Origin: Taeniopygia guttata
Taxonomy: Eukaryota; Chordata; Aves; Passeriformes; Estrildidae
Assembly: GCF_048771995.1 (NCBI RefSeq)
Contig: NC_133030.1
Location: forward strand, 10,370,001-10,434,000
Direction: 5' to 3'
Length of the DNA: 64,000 nucleotides
The notes beneath the pieces were generated by a model. It did not search any database. It had not been told where the DNA came from and saw only the letters and a program-made list of their open reading frames with translations. The number at the start of each line of letters is the position of its first letter. Position 1 is the first letter of the stretch. Made by a program: the position numbers and the translations under genes. Of this stretch, positions 23,691 to 37,500 are shown piece by piece.

Positions 23691-24593
23691 ATTCTCTGTC
23701 CTTCCAGTTAGGTATATTAAATATCACTGGTTGTATCCCAGCAAAGGAGTTGCCGTCTGTCTGCCTTTTGGGCAGGCAGAGTTCTCCAAATTCTTATTCC
23801 CTTTACTTGTATCGTCAATTCCAGGCTCCCAGGAGGAGATGCTGAGCTTCAGCTGAATGACAAGCTCAGCTGTTTTGGAGATTTTTGTTTCATAGACATC
23901 AGGAGTATCCGTTCTGCAGTATCTAAAGAAAAGGATTGCTCCAGCAGCATTTCCTCCCTGCCTCTGAGCAATCCCTTGGAGCAGAGCAGAGGAGTGGAAG
24001 TGAGCAGGGTAAGTTATGTGAGTGCTCAAACAGCTCTGCAACAGCTCCAAGTCCAGTCTCTCCTGAAGTGCTTTTCTTATCCACTTTTAATAAGTCTTCT
24101 GCTTCACCAAGGAGATTTATGTGGAATAGGAAGAGTATACTGCCCACTGCATACAGCCAGGGTATTTTAGGAATCAGTTGGAATAACCTGTTGGTTGTAG
24201 CCAAGTGCTCATCAGCTACAAGAAATATTCTGCATCAGGAGGTGAAAATCTCTTGTTTCTCTAAGGATTTTATACATCCTTTAACTCTTTCTGAAAGCAG
24301 TGACGTAGACTGCATCAATCTGTGCCATACCTCAGGGCCAATTACGACTGTTTTTATGACAGATTAGAATGTTTATGTGAAAACAAAACCAAATGAAATG
24401 AAGGGAGCAAAATCTTTTTATTGGGAGGAGGGATAAAGGGTGCACTCTATAAGGGAATGTTTTCTGATCCAGTTGACAATCTTTTCAAATTAAATACCTT
24501 GAACTCCTATACATATTTTTATAACTTGAATTAAAATTTCATATTGTATAATTCTGTGCATATTTCATTAAAAATAATTCTTTAAAAAACCAA

Positions 24594-24599
24594 AATAAA
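24594..24599 (+). terminator. candidate distal FADD polyadenylation signal
   Basis: Canonical AATAAA followed by a T-rich stretch (GGGGTTTTTTTCTTGTTTAA). Good context, but 2.4 kb from the stop. Confidence 0.35.
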
Positions 24600-27498
24600 T
24601 GGAACGGGGTTTTTTTCTTGTTTAATGGGGGATTGCTGTCTTAAGTAAGATCTCTGACTAGGAGAAAGTGGATGTTAAGGACACTCTGAAAGTGGTGCTA
24701 AACAGGCATTGTGTTACCAGTGCCCTTCTTGGGACATTAAAGACAAAAAGCAAAGTGTTTTGCCGTTGAGTTTCTCAGAAGTGCTAAACAGGCTGCAGTT
24801 TGCCAGCAGCAGCAGCAGCATTTGAATGCTGTCACTCAGGGAAAGAAAGATTCCCTGCCAGCCCTCAGGAGCCCAAACTCGAGTCCCAGTGTGCCTGGAA
24901 GACAGGCTGCCTGTGGGTAGGCTTCCTTCTCTTTTCCTCTGCTAGCCATGCTGTTAAGGATGTTATATTTGTTTTATGATTGATTAAAAGCCCGGCTCCT
25001 GGTTTAGTCTAAGCTTGGTCAGGCTTTTAGAGGATGTGCTCAGAACGAATTGACAGAGACTCGGGTGCTCTGTGGAGTGTCAGCCTGCACTTAAAGCTAT
25101 GAGTGAGTAAGACAAATAACTTAATTGCCCATTTTATCAAATTCTTTAGGATGCTCTGCAAGAGTATATGCCTGTGAGGAATTACTGAAACCCTTTTCCT
25201 TTTGGCCGTCTGAGAGTAATCTTTCCTCACAGCCTTGAGAAAACAACACATCAAAACATGTGGAGAGTTAAAAGTGCCATCTCGGGAGAATTCTCATCTC
25301 GGAGGACTGCTGTTCTATGTCACTTCTCAGTCCCTTTCAGCACCTGCTTGTCATTGTCTATGATTTTTGAAGATATCAATTATAATCATATATTGAGGTG
25401 GTTTTCTTTTTTTTTAATTGCATTGTTTTCATTACTGAGTTAGAAGAAGTTTTCTAGACTATTAATTAAAAATCCTTGTACACAAATTGTCTGTTGTGAA
25501 GATTTCAAATACAATGCTTTTGTTTCCGTTTCTCCATTCTCCACACTCAGGCAGCTGCATTTCCTCCAGCCTTTGTTTCGTTCCTAAAATAATTATCTCC
25601 TTTCTGAAATCTAATTGCTTCATTTAATTGTTTAATGCAGAAAGCTTAATAACAGACTGTGTCTCTAAGCTCTCTGGTGCTCAGCATGTTCTTAATTCAG
25701 ACTTTTTGGCTGAGTATTTTTCAATTCAAATTTATTTCTAATCACTGCCTTGTGCCCTTCTTCTGCATGAATCACCTATATCCTTAAAATGTGTTCCAGC
25801 ACAAATATTTTTCTAGGCTGTCTTTCCTCTTCGATTTATTGGTTTTCTCTGCCAGTGTTTTGGTGCTCTGGTGGAATTGAGAGAAATTAGCTCACTGTTT
25901 CTACCATAAAAATAGGAATCTTGGGGGTGAGCTGAGGGTAGGGGAAGGAGGTGTGAGGAGAGGGTCAGGAACTTTGGGAGAATCTGTGTTTCAGTAAAAA
26001 CTGTCGCAGCTGAGGGTTGCTTCACGGGAGGAGGGTGTGTTGCAATGTGTACTGTAGGTCCAGGAAGAGAAGCAGGGCTTTACTCAGCTGCTGGGAAAGA
26101 CAGAGTCAGGCAGCTCTCTGCGTGGGAATCTGCGTGGAACCAACTCTTAATCATTAGATAGTCCCATCCACAGACCCATTTCTGCTCCTGCCTCATTCCT
26201 GAGAGCATTACACATGCCTCTCTTAAAGCAGGCTGAAGTGAAAACAACAGGCTTGTTCTTGTGAAACATGATGTAATAGACACCATTAAAATCCCCAAAG
26301 CTGGCCATCCTGGTTGAGTTTGAATTCGGTGATTTCTGTGTCCTGATAGGTTTTGGAAGCTGAAAGCCTTTTCCAGGTGCTCTGCGTGCTTGTCCAGCTC
26401 CTGCCTGGACGGCGGCTGAGCTCTCCTTTCCTTTGGTTTCTTGTGCTGTGTTGGTGCAGGTCACAGAACTCCAGGCAGCTCTCAGAGTAACCAGCTCTTG
26501 TAGCGGACTGGAGGGGTTTGTATGTGTTCTCTACTTGATAAAAAAAACCACAACTCCAAGGGAGGTCTTGAGGCTTCTCCAGTACAATGTAATACAAAAG
26601 TGCCTTTGCTACGGAAAGCAGCTTAATGTCAACTTTGTATCTCTGCTGAGTGCTTCAAAAGACTGGTATTTTTTATTTACTATATAATGTTTATTTACTA
26701 TATAATGTTCAAGCCTTCAGAGCAGGCACTGATGCTGTAAGAAGTTACACTGACATAAAACTGGACCACTGTCATGGGAGATGTAAAAAATACCCAGCTG
26801 GGACTTTCTTTGGGAGGTGTTTCATTTACAGGTGAGCCTGGCTTTGGAGAACTTCTACAGAAAGCAATCATCTTGCCATTACTAATGCTCATGATTTTTA
26901 AAATTATTTCTTCTCTATTTCTTAATTCTGCTAATCCTATTGATTGCAGCAGGAGTATTGACTTTAAAAAAATGATTTGCAGAATTTAATCTGAGCAGTT
27001 CTTATTGTGGGCTAACTTCTAAAAGGATTCTAGCAGCTATTCTGCAGGCGTACACACCACCTGTGGCAAAAGGGAAGTACAAAGTTTAATTTTCTTACAG
27101 AAGTTGGTGATTTTTGTATGCAAACCTGGTACTAGATTTTATAGACAGTGAGCATATAAAGTGTGAGAAAGGTTTGACATAAAAATGAAACTATAAAACC
27201 GTTCTTGCCATTAATGTCAGTATGTAAACAACTGAGCTAAATCTTATCTTTGTTTTCCCTCCCAGTCATCTCCTGAGAGGTGCTCTCTGTCACTCTCAGG
27301 CAAATTGCCAAATTTTGAACAGAAATTGCCAAGAAAATGTGAATTAAAAGGGTGCAGCACTGGCAGGTCTGTGCCTCACATCCCACATTGTTTAATTTAT
27401 GTTCTGCTCAGCGTAAGCAGAATTTATTCACAGCTTCTTGGCTGTGAAGTCCCTAACGTGGGAAAGCCGGGATAGCCTGAATTCCCCCCAAAGCCAGG

Positions 27499-27512
27499 GT
27501 TGCCATGGCAAT
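27499..27512 (+). promoter_or_regulatory. RFX-type X-box motif
   Basis: GTTGCCATGGCAAT matches the palindromic RFX consensus GTTGCCATGGCAAC at 13 of 14 positions. It lies in a GC-richer patch (27440-27600), 5 kb downstream of FADD and 12 kb upstream of PPFIA1. Function is inferred from the motif only. Confidence 0.5.
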
Positions 27513-27741
27513 CCAAGTGCACAGCAGTCCACGGGGCATGTGGCTGCAGCACGCTGCCTCCCGGCCATCCCAGCCAGCCCACAATGCTGGGAAGCTCTCA
27601 CTAATTGTGGGATTTGCTGCACTCTCCACTCTAACCATGTCAGAAACCCAGAATCCGAGGGCAGGAATGGAAATGAAACTTCTTGGCAAATTCTCGCAGT
27701 TCTACTTCTCTCTGGAACAAGACGTGAGAGAGCAGGGCTAA

Positions 27742-27766
27742 TTTTTTTTTTTTTTTTTTTTTTTTT
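27742..27766 (+). repeat. poly(T) run
   Basis: Twenty-five consecutive T. Simple sequence; no retroposed gene body is visible on the - strand side. Confidence 0.9.
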
Positions 27767-30312
27767 AATTTTGTCCTCAGCACCAGTTTAGCATATGGTG
27801 CTTCCATTTCTGTTTCCAGCTGAAATGGTAAAGCTCTAGCTTGTGTGTGTCACTGCATGTTTGTGCATGAAGCAGCTAATATATATGCAGATGCATTAAA
27901 ACTAATTAGAGCTAAAGTCAGCAAAGTGCAGATTTCTAGCTAACAGCTGCATGCAGCTCTGTTACATGGCACCTAATTAAGTTATTCACTGTGGACCAAT
28001 TTAATCCAATTTTTTGTAAACCATGTTGTACTTTTTTACCAAAAAAAAAAAACCACAAAAAAAAAACTTAATGTGAAAAAACTTATATCTGAATCTTTAA
28101 ATCAGAATGTCAAATTCCACATCTGGCCTGTGAATTTTCAGGGCTATTAAATGTTGAACTGTATTTTAGAGGATTATGTTTATAAGGTACTTCACTTCAT
28201 GCAGTATTTTTTGTCCTTAATTCCTGAAATGTCATGGTTAAAGGTCTCCAGCCCTGACTGACTTTTTCTCACATGACTCTGTGGCTGAGAAAGAATTTAA
28301 ACCCCTTATTTTCACATCAGAGCTGAGCAAGAGGCAACCCCACACCCTGGTCTTTGATTGTAAGAGTAATTCTGTGGATGGGACCCTTTTTTTCCCATCC
28401 AGTAAATAAATATACTGAGGAATAAAGGTGCTTAGCCAAGGTCCCAAATAATCCTTGAGGTCCTCAGGATATGGAACTGATGCCTGTGCTCCCTCCAGCC
28501 TCTGAGGGTAACTAAAAGCAGCTGGAACATGGCATAAGGTACCCTGATCATTATTTTCTCCCTAAGAATATCTCCTCCTTCCACTAATTTGCCTTAAAGT
28601 GGGAATGGAGGCGGGAGTGCTCATCAGAGAGGGAAATCCTCAGCTCTAGAATTTCCTGATTCTTCCCTGGTCACTTCCACTGGATACGATGCAGAGTGGT
28701 GTGAAAGGACCAGATCATTTTGCAGCTTGAAAGCCAAAGGCAGATTTGACTCCTGTGAATTAAGGTTTGCAGAGGTGTCTAGACCAGTCTCAGAGAAGAT
28801 GCCATCACACAGCTACTTAACCAAATTTAATGTCAACCGACACCTTTGAAATTCCAGAGTTTGCTTTACACACAATGTTTGTCTGTTTCCTAGATTAGTA
28901 TTTTCACTAGTTTATGGTTTATTACTATTAGGTTTGATGGAATTTAGGTTGAACTGACTTTTTTTGAAGGTGATTTCTTTACTAATGGGTGATTCAAATA
29001 GGCTTGTGGTAGGTCTTCTGCCAGAAGGGGCCTCACCAGCAAGTCTGATGTCTGTTCCTCGGGTATGACTTGGGGGGAGCTCAATTTGTTTTGTGAGGGC
29101 TGAGAAGTTCCCACAGGCTAATTCAGAGGAATCAGAGAAGGAATTATAGCGAAATCAGATCCCAGTTTCTTTTATTTAAAGGGTACCTGGAGTGCCCCAT
29201 AGGCTTGTCCCATTTTCTCCTTTAAAAGGTTGCTTTCATCCCTTATCTCCTTCCCACCAACTCATCCCCCAACTCATCATTAAATGCTGAATAATTCCAA
29301 CATTCAGGCCTGAGGGAGGACAAACCCTTGTTTTCTTGATGGTTTGAACAGAACTCTGACAATTCTTGATTCACCCCTGGTTATTCAGACAGCCTGTTCA
29401 GTGGTTTTTCATGCATTCCAATAGGGTACAACACCCTCAGCTTGGGAAAAGTGGGCATGGATGGAATTGCCATGGTACCTGTAAGCAGGTCAGGGAGTAT
29501 CCTGGTTCTGCAACATTATCACATCAGATGTCACAGCACCAGTGGCAGCTTCCTGGTTTAGTTATTGAGTTTTTTTCCCCATGCAAAGAGAAGGAATGGG
29601 GGAGCTGCAGGCCACAGGGAGCTGCCAGCTTCTCTCAGTCGTATATTTTGGTACTACAAAGGTGGCATTATTAAAGGCAGACAAAAAAAGTCTCTAAATC
29701 ATGCAACCAAAGTGAGTCCTAGGAGCTGAAAAACCCTTCCTTTGTGCACTCGGAAACCTTGCTATCACAAAGCTGGTGTCTGGATACAGAGGCTTTTCTG
29801 CAGCATTTTGGCTGTAACTGAGACATGCTATCTCCATGAGCATTGAAAACTAGGAGCCAGGAACCATCCCCATTGCTGTTGCTAAACATTCTGACCTAAA
29901 CAGAATAAAACAACCCAATCCAGCAAAGCATTGCTGGATTTGTCAGATAAAAATTTAAATTATCGCTGCTTTGGCTGGCATAAAATTTGATGATTCTGTT
30001 TACAGCAAAAATCTGGTACTGCAGAATTATTTGTTGTATCGCTTATACCTGCATATTCCTTTATTTGCTGAATTTCCATGGGCATGTGGCACCTAATGCT
30101 GAATATTCATGCAAGGAACCTCACTGTTTGTACATGGCTTAAAGATACATTAAAATCAAACTGGTGCCATGTTATTTTGGTGAAAGGCTACTGCACATTT
30201 AATTACAGGAGAGAAAGAAAGAATTGGACGTGAAAGTTATTTGTCTCCCAAATCCTGATGTGCTCATGTGTGTATCCATATATCTGTGTGTATATAGTGT
30301 GTGTTTCAATAT

Positions 30313-30313
<1 letters not shown>

Positions 30314-30345
<32 letters not shown>
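30314..30345 (+). repeat. (CA)n microsatellite
   Basis: About 16 uninterrupted CA units after a TG-rich stretch (30265-30305). A typical polymorphic dinucleotide locus. Confidence 0.95.
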
Positions 30346-30347
<2 letters not shown>

Positions 30348-33300
30348 CAGTGAAGTTATTTGATATAATCTAGAAAACAAGATTTTCTTGACAGGGCTAT
30401 TTCTTAATACTCCTTCTCCAACTTTTGTCTGTCCCTTATATGCTCTGTACTGCATCTGTAAGGAAATATATCTCTATGGCAATCTCCAAGAGTGGCCTAA
30501 TTCTGGTAGAAACAAAGGTGGTATTTCTGGGCCGACTCATTAATAAAAAGTACAAATTCAGAGCCAGCTGCTGCATCTCCAGGATCAGCCAGAGCAGGAG
30601 TGATTTTGAGCCATTGTTTTATTCTTACAGGTTTAAATGCAAGAATTGGCTTAAATCCTGGTATACACTAGGGCAGTTTCTGTGATTTTCAGCATTTTCC
30701 TTCAGTGTAGTGTTTTGGGTCAATACAAAACCCATGATGCTGAAATTAACCTTCTGTTCTCTTCCCTTTTGCAGGCAGCAGCTGCAGACACTGAGGAAAT
30801 TATCTAACAGGAAAAAATTTAGAAATTCTACATGGCCAAAGTAAAAGGAGTTCTGCATGTGCTTTTCCAGTGCCCTAAATGATTCCAGCACCAGGCAGCT
30901 GCTTCAGCCTTGGCTTCACAGGTAAGAAGTACAAAGAGCAAATTAGTGCCCAATTCCTCAATGGCTTTTGTGGTGAGGGCAGCACTTCACCAGACTGAAA
31001 CTGCGAGATTAATCTCACCTTGACTAGACTTAATATTTCCCATTTGTACATAAAGAAATGCTAATGATTCCTAGAAGTTTTAGGCATTGTTATTTAAAGT
31101 TGTTTGAGAGACAAAGGGAAGGTATTGTTTGCATTTGGGGGAGGACCTGACCTTTGTTTGGAGTGCTGGATGATTGATTGTAACAAAAGGAAAAGGTGAG
31201 GAATGTTCTTGTAGCTCTTTGTGCAAAAGCTTAAGTGTGTTGTGGGAGCTTAACTCGAAGCCTAAGCTAGAACCAGCTCATGAGTCAATATTTCTGTTGA
31301 CTCTTTTAGATGTGGATCACAATGCAAACAGATGGTGTGGTCAAAGGGTCTTTAATATGAACTGTGTTCAGGAGAGTAGGGAATTTAGCTTCAAAATAAA
31401 TCAGTTCCCCTGCTTGTTATGGTACAGATGAATAATATCACGGTTGCTGGTTTCTTCTGAGTAATTCCCTCTTATATCTTACACATGTTATTCTCACTTC
31501 ATTTAAGGATTAGTGTAAGACAATGATAAGGTTTGTTCAGCTGTTGTCCATCTTCCTAGAAATTACGATTCCTAACCAAGACCAGGGAGAGGACAACCTT
31601 TCATAGCTTTTTCTCTTGTCTTTTGTTTTTTTCCCAAGTTGCACATCATGTCACCTTACCTGCAGCAGCTAGATAGTAAATGACTTTTTGTTTAGTAATA
31701 GCCAGCCTTAATTAATTGTAATTTGACAAAAGCTGTGTAAATACATCTGTGCAAAGGAACAAGGCATTCAGGCAAACAGAAAAAGGGAAAAGGAACACTT
31801 GAGTGACTGAGAGTGTTATCTCACACAAGGCAGGGACAAACCTTTTTTCGGTAGCTGAGTCAAAAACACGTGGAGACCTCAATGGCAGCCGAGGACAATG
31901 CTGGATGAAACCTCAGGTGCAAATAAAGACATTCCTGTAAGGAGCCTGAACTCGGAGCGCCCATGGGGATGGGTTGAGCAGCACAAGCTGCACACACAAA
32001 ACCTGACTCCAGGTGGAGGAGGCAGTATGAGCTGACCATAAGTTTTACAGAGGATGTTTCTGTGTAGAGGGAAGGTAAATTGGGCAAGGTTAGTAACAGA
32101 CACTCTGCCAGCCAAGAAGGGATGCAAGGCTCACTGTGCTTTTACTCATTATTAAAAAGCAGCTGGTTCTGTAAGGACTTAAGCATCTTTAAACCATTAA
32201 TCTCAAAACTAGGATATCATGGCAGAACTAAACTTAAAATTGCAGACAGAAATCCTAAAACTCCCTTACTTTGTGGCACTGTGAGTCCAGCAGTAGGCAA
32301 AATCCATATGAGCGAGGCAGTGCAAAGGCAGCTCCTGCTCCTGTTGGCATTAGAGAGGATCCTGCCTTCTCCATGAGGATCTCCTACCCACATCATATCT
32401 CACCCAGGCCATGTGCTCTGTGCTCTGGGTTTATGCATTTGCAGGGAACTTGCTCAAAGTTATGGTGTTTTATTCAAAAGCTGAGACCACTCACAACACA
32501 GGGATAATACTGGGTAAGGACAGGCCAATACAGAAGCAAGTGGGTAAGGAATTTACTTAAAAAGAAGCCCCATTTTCTATATTTCCATTCTTTTTCTTGA
32601 TATTTTTAAGTTGACTTGAGCACTGTTCCCAGGGGTCTTGGGTTTTTTTCCTCTGGCAAATGTAGAGCTGCTTTTTCTGAAGTATTGTCTGTTTTCCCTG
32701 AAGGTTTTCTTCTGACTCTGATTGCTTTTAAATGTCACTCTGCTGCTTTAGGCTGCTGGTAGGTGGTCTGAGCTGAATGGTTACCATTAGCTGGCTTATA
32801 CCTATACTCATTTTCTGTGTCAGATCCTGACCTAGTAACCTTCTTCTTCAAATGCCAAAGGTGAGATTTAGTCTAAAATGACCTGGTTGTCTAGGCAGAA
32901 TTGCTACTAGTCAGAACAAGAAATAATACTGGGAACTGAACTTTGACAGCACTTTAATACACCATACCTATTGGCAGACAGTTTCATCTAAGCCTTAAGC
33001 TCACCTTGAAACTGGACATGTTTTTTTGCCAAACACACTGTTGCCATTACAAGTGTCCACACTTTTTATAATTTTTATCTGTTGCAGTTTGCTTTATGAC
33101 TTCATTTTGAGGCCATCTTGGTTTTTAGTCATCATATCAGACAACTCATTTCAGCAAATTAATATTCCTAGTAAATACTGTGAAGACGGTGGGGACTTCT
33201 AAAATGGTGAAAATAAGCATTTTAACTCATGCATAAACTGGTGATTCACTGAAAGTGTTATTTACATTTTCATTTACCTGTAAGCTGAAGCTGGTTACAC

Positions 33301-33902
33301 AAAAAATCCTTCAGCCTTGTCAGACACATATGATTTGGGACTAATACCTTGCCAACATTATTATCTTCACACACACAGGTTAATGCTTCAATTCAAAATG
33401 CATTTGAATAATGAAGGTGGTGATTGCTGCAAACAATTTCATGCAGGCAATGTGTATGTAATGAAAGGTATGTTATCACTTGAAATATAGTCAGGTAAGG
33501 ATTAAAAATAGGCTTAAGTACTATTTGATGTCTCTTTATTTTTCAAACGCTTTTATCTACTTTACTATGAAGGAATAATAGTAGAGGACACCGAGTACAT
33601 AGAAATTGTAGTCCACTTTGCTTAGTGCCTACTGCAAAGCCACTTGAAACAGCAGGAGCCTTTGCATAGCAGACAAAGCAGAAAAAAAAAGTCCTATTTT
33701 TTTCCTTCAAACACTGATTTACAGGAACAGAAATGTTACTGCACATACAAATCCTTTTTGTTTTCCTGTAGTTGAACTATTTATAAAGTTTATTAAATAT
33801 ATTATTAAAATAACACAGTCTTTTTCTTTTTCTCTTACCAGGTCTCAAAACATTCTAAAGGCTGAAGCTTCAATGTTGAAGTGATCCAGTTAGAACCAAA
33901 CA

Positions 33903-34100
33903 GGGAAGGGGAGGGGAGGGGAGGGGAGGGGAGGGGAGGGGAGGGGAGGGGAGGGGAGGGGAGGGGAGGGGAGGGGAGGGGAGGGGAGGGGAGGGGAGGG
34001 GAGGGGAGGGGAGGGGAGGGGAGGGGGGGGAGGGGAGGGGAGGGGAGGGGAGGGGAGGGGAGGGGAGGGGAGGGGAGGGGAGGGGAGGGGAGGGGAGGAG
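33903..34100 (+). repeat. (GGGGA)n pentanucleotide satellite
   Basis: About 190 bases of near-perfect GGGGA units (about 38), with one break at 34023-34030 where eight G occur in a row. The + strand is pure purine with G4 runs throughout, so it can form G-quadruplexes or a triplex. Both strands are open in all frames (Gly-Glu-Gly-Arg-like and Pro-Ser-Pro-Leu-like repeats), which is a by-product of the repeat and not a gene. Confidence 0.97.
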
Positions 34101-34194
34101 GTCAGTGTCTGTAGACTTCACTCTGTGATCAACCTGTCAACAGGGGGTTTGGAAACAAAAATAACAGCATTATATTCTCTTGGAATGAAGACGG

Positions 34195-34590
34195 GATGAG
34201 GGATTTGGGACTGCTCAAGCTGGAGAAGAAAAGGCTCTGGGGAGACCTTAGAGTCCCTTGCAGTACCTAAAAGGCCTACAAGGGAGATGGAGAGGGACTT
34301 CGGGCAAGGGCATGGAGTGACAAGGGGGGATGGCCTTAAGCTGGAAGAGGGTGGGTTTAGGTTATATATAAGAAATAAATTCTTTGCTGAGAGGGTGATA
34401 AGGCACTGGCATGGGTTGCTCAGAGGTGTTATGGACTCCCCACCCCTGGAGGTGTTCAAGACCAGGCTGGACAGGGCTTGGAGCAGCCTGGGATAGTGGA
34501 AGGTATCCCTGCCCATGGCAGGGGGTTGGAACTGGATCATCTTTAAGGACCCTTCTGACCCAAACCATTCTGGTTTTCTGTGATTCTCTA
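34195..34590 (+). mobile_element. CR1 LINE fragment (3' end, sense)
   Basis: Sense CR1 text: GGTTTAGGTTATATATAAGA, AGAGGGTGATAAGGCACTGG, TGGAGGTGTTCAAGACCAGG, GGTTGGAACTGGATCATC and a TTTTCTGTGATTCTC terminus. 5' truncated. It starts about 100 bases after the GGGGA satellite. Confidence 0.92.
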
Positions 34591-37500
34591 TCCTGAGAGG
34601 ATGTCATGGCTCTGAAGCTCTAGGCTTCAGTCTTGCAAATATAGTCATTGAATTGCAGACCAGTTAAAATTACTGAGACAGACAAACTGTGGGCTGCTAA
34701 ATACGCAGCAATGAAGCCAGGAACAGCCCTGCTCATTTCTGTGGACAACCACATCCATTTCCCTTTCTTTCCTACTGCAACAAGCCATGCTGATCCCACA
34801 GGTATCCAACACCCAGATTCATCTCATGCTGCTTGAGACATCCAAGCACAGCTCCCACGGCAAGAGTCCAGCTGCCCTGGGCTCCCTCTGGAGCCAATGG
34901 GAACAGATAGGCACCTGTAGCAGGTGATTCATGGACCACACCAAAGGTCTGAATCACTCCTCCCATGGAGTGGCTCTCTCACTCCACTGATTACAGAGGC
35001 AAGCCAGGGTAAATGGGTTCATACTGTAGGTGGTCAGCCAAGTGGAATGTATCCAGACCTGCTCTAGTTACACAGGAGCTGTATTATCACAGCTGGTTCT
35101 GAATCCTTCAGTTTCTTCTTCCAATATAATTCGCAGCTACACGAATATGGCCTTTCTGAAAAATATTATCTTTTAAAAAATGTTTAACAAAATAATGTGC
35201 AACTCCATTGCCCTGAACTTGCAACTGAATACACTTTTAGCTCGATACCTTTCATTATAGCTATAAACTATCTGAAGACGTGCTGAAATCAGTCTACTCT
35301 AAGGGAATGTACTATGTTTGAATTGGATATTAGGGGTGTATTTCATTTCTGATTGAAATAAATGATACTTGGCTTTAGAGGTTCTTTCTAGCTCAAGGGG
35401 ATTTCTGCTGCTGTAAATCCATACAGAAAAGACAGCAGGTGCAATAATTCTGAACTGCAAATTGCACAACTGAAGCTGAAATTAAGCTGAAAGCCTTTTC
35501 GAGCTCAGCAGGTTTGTACTTGAGTGAGAATGTGTGGTTTTGGTTGCAGGAGTGACAGCTAAATTTGAAAAACATTTACGGTCTTGACATAGGTACGATT
35601 CCCACTAAAATAAATTGTGTAAGTTCATCTGGTCTTTTAAGAGTCCTCTCCAGGTGCTTTGTAGGGACTTTTCATCTTAAGATCAATTCAAAAACCCTCT
35701 TCAGTTTCAGAGCAGCCAATTCCCATTTGATTTACACCTGCCTGGATCCGGCACAGATCCGTGTAGACCCACATGATATAAATAAAATGTCATTATAAAG
35801 GACTGTGCTGTGTTGGGGTTTGTAGAAGTCGTGGCTTCCATTGCCCAAGGGCTGACACATTTACTGGTGCACTTAGCTTTATACATGGGCATAACCATTA
35901 ATTACCTCTGTCCTCTTCTCCACAGGCCACCTTCCAGCCTCTTCCCTCTCATTCCTTCTCCCTCAGGCAAAGTGTCTCCTCTGTGTAGCAACCTCTAGAG
36001 ACTTTTTCTTTAATGGCAACAGAATGGTCCAGGTCACATCTATCTACTGACAAAAGGATAATCAGTGCTGCTGGCAAAAATCCTGTTCTTACATCTATCC
36101 GTTTTGGTATGAAATGCCCGAAATGTGTTCAAAATTCACTTTGCTGCTAAGTCATTAAGTCATCTGTAAAGGACAAGGAGTAAATAAGATGCCATCAGCT
36201 CGACTCGGGAGGGGAAAAAAAAAACAACTGCCTAGGCGATCTTGGACTATTTTCAGCAGAGGTTTTGTGCTAGCAGGGGTGGCTCTGAGGCTCGCAAAGG
36301 AAATTTCGGCATAAATGAAGCGTGAAGCCGTCAGCGGAGAGCTGCGACGGGCAGCAGGTGTTTGTCCTCAGAGCCCGCGGGCAGGGCAGCTCCGGCCCGA
36401 CACCACACCTCACCCGGCACGGGCTGGCAGGAAGAGCTGCCTGCTTTGCTGAGCTTGGATAAACATTAGGATCTAATTTATCATGTGAGAGGAAAGGAAA
36501 CCTTCCTTTTTTTTTTTTTTTTTTTTTTTTAACAGCCTTTGTTTGAATTTCAGAGTGCGGTTTTTGAGGTGCAAAGTGGAGATTCAACCTGGGTCTCTGG
36601 ACTGATTACTTTGCTGTCAGCTGATGTATGTGGGGCTCTTTCCAGACACATCCACAAGTGTTGCATCTCACTAAATGACATGGACAGGGACCCAGACCTC
36701 TTGCTGAACTTACAAAAGAGACATAATACTCATTTAATTAATAAGATCTGAGCTGCTGGTGCTCTTCATGTTGGATGGTTTATCCTGGGTTACATGCCCA
36801 GGGGAAAGAAAAAAAAAAAAGAAAATGTTTTCCTTGTACTACAAAGTAAATAGGACTGAGAAATATTTTGGTATTTGCAGAGCCTGGGAGTTCTGACTTA
36901 ATCATTCCATGTGTATTTCGTGCAGCACAGAGCATTATGCAAAGATCTGGTTATTCAATTTTTTTCTCTAGAATTTCAAGTCCTGGCCTCCCCCGCTGAT
37001 CTAGTCCCGGCTTTGGTGGACTGCACATGGGAGTAGCAATTGGCTTTAAAGTCAGGCCTTTCAAATATTTTTGGGGCACCTCAGAAACGCTGCTGTATCC
37101 ACAGTCTGGGCTCTGTGTGGCATTCACAGAGCCTGTTGCCTAAGGAAGGTATTTGCAGTATGCCATATGGGAGGCATATTCCTTAGCTAGGATATTCTGG
37201 ATGTAGGTTCCCTCCTGGACTAGGCCATCCTTTTGGGCATGAATAAATACCTGGCTCTTTACAGTGCCTCCTTCTCATGTAGCAGGCATTTATATGCTGT
37301 GGGAACTCTGTTCCCACCTGAGGCTGAAACCCATTTCTCAAGAAAGTGCCTAAACACTGACATTTCCACCCTCCTCTGAAACTTGTGTACAGAGTGATTT
37401 GAAGGTGACAGAGATAAAGGTGACAACTCCTTGAGGCTGAGGAAGGTCTGCAGCTAAAACGTCCTGCCTCTTGGGAAATCCAACCACAGATGTGAAGAGC

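Larger units (their letters stand above)
22236..24600 (+). other. FADD: FADD 3' UTR (uncertain extent) and downstream sequence
   Basis: No coding signal. Possible polyadenylation hexamers are ATTAAA at 22794 and 23716 and AATAAA at 24594. The first would give a 3' UTR of about 0.6 kb. A short CR1 remnant lies inside at 23575-23690, which makes use of the distal signals less likely but does not exclude it. Confidence 0.45.
24601..33902. other. FADD-PPFIA1 intergenic region, left part
   Basis: About 9.3 kb of AT-rich sequence with no gene recognised. It contains a 25-base T run (27742-27766), an RFX-type X-box (27499-27512), a homeodomain/E-box-rich patch (27880-27980) and a (CA)n microsatellite at 30314. 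The open frames are short and resemble nothing known. Confidence 0.7.

Noticed and set aside
33870..34121. Gly-Glu-Gly-Arg-like and Pro-Ser-Pro-Leu-like repeat proteins on the two strands
   Set aside because: They are translations of the GGGGA satellite.
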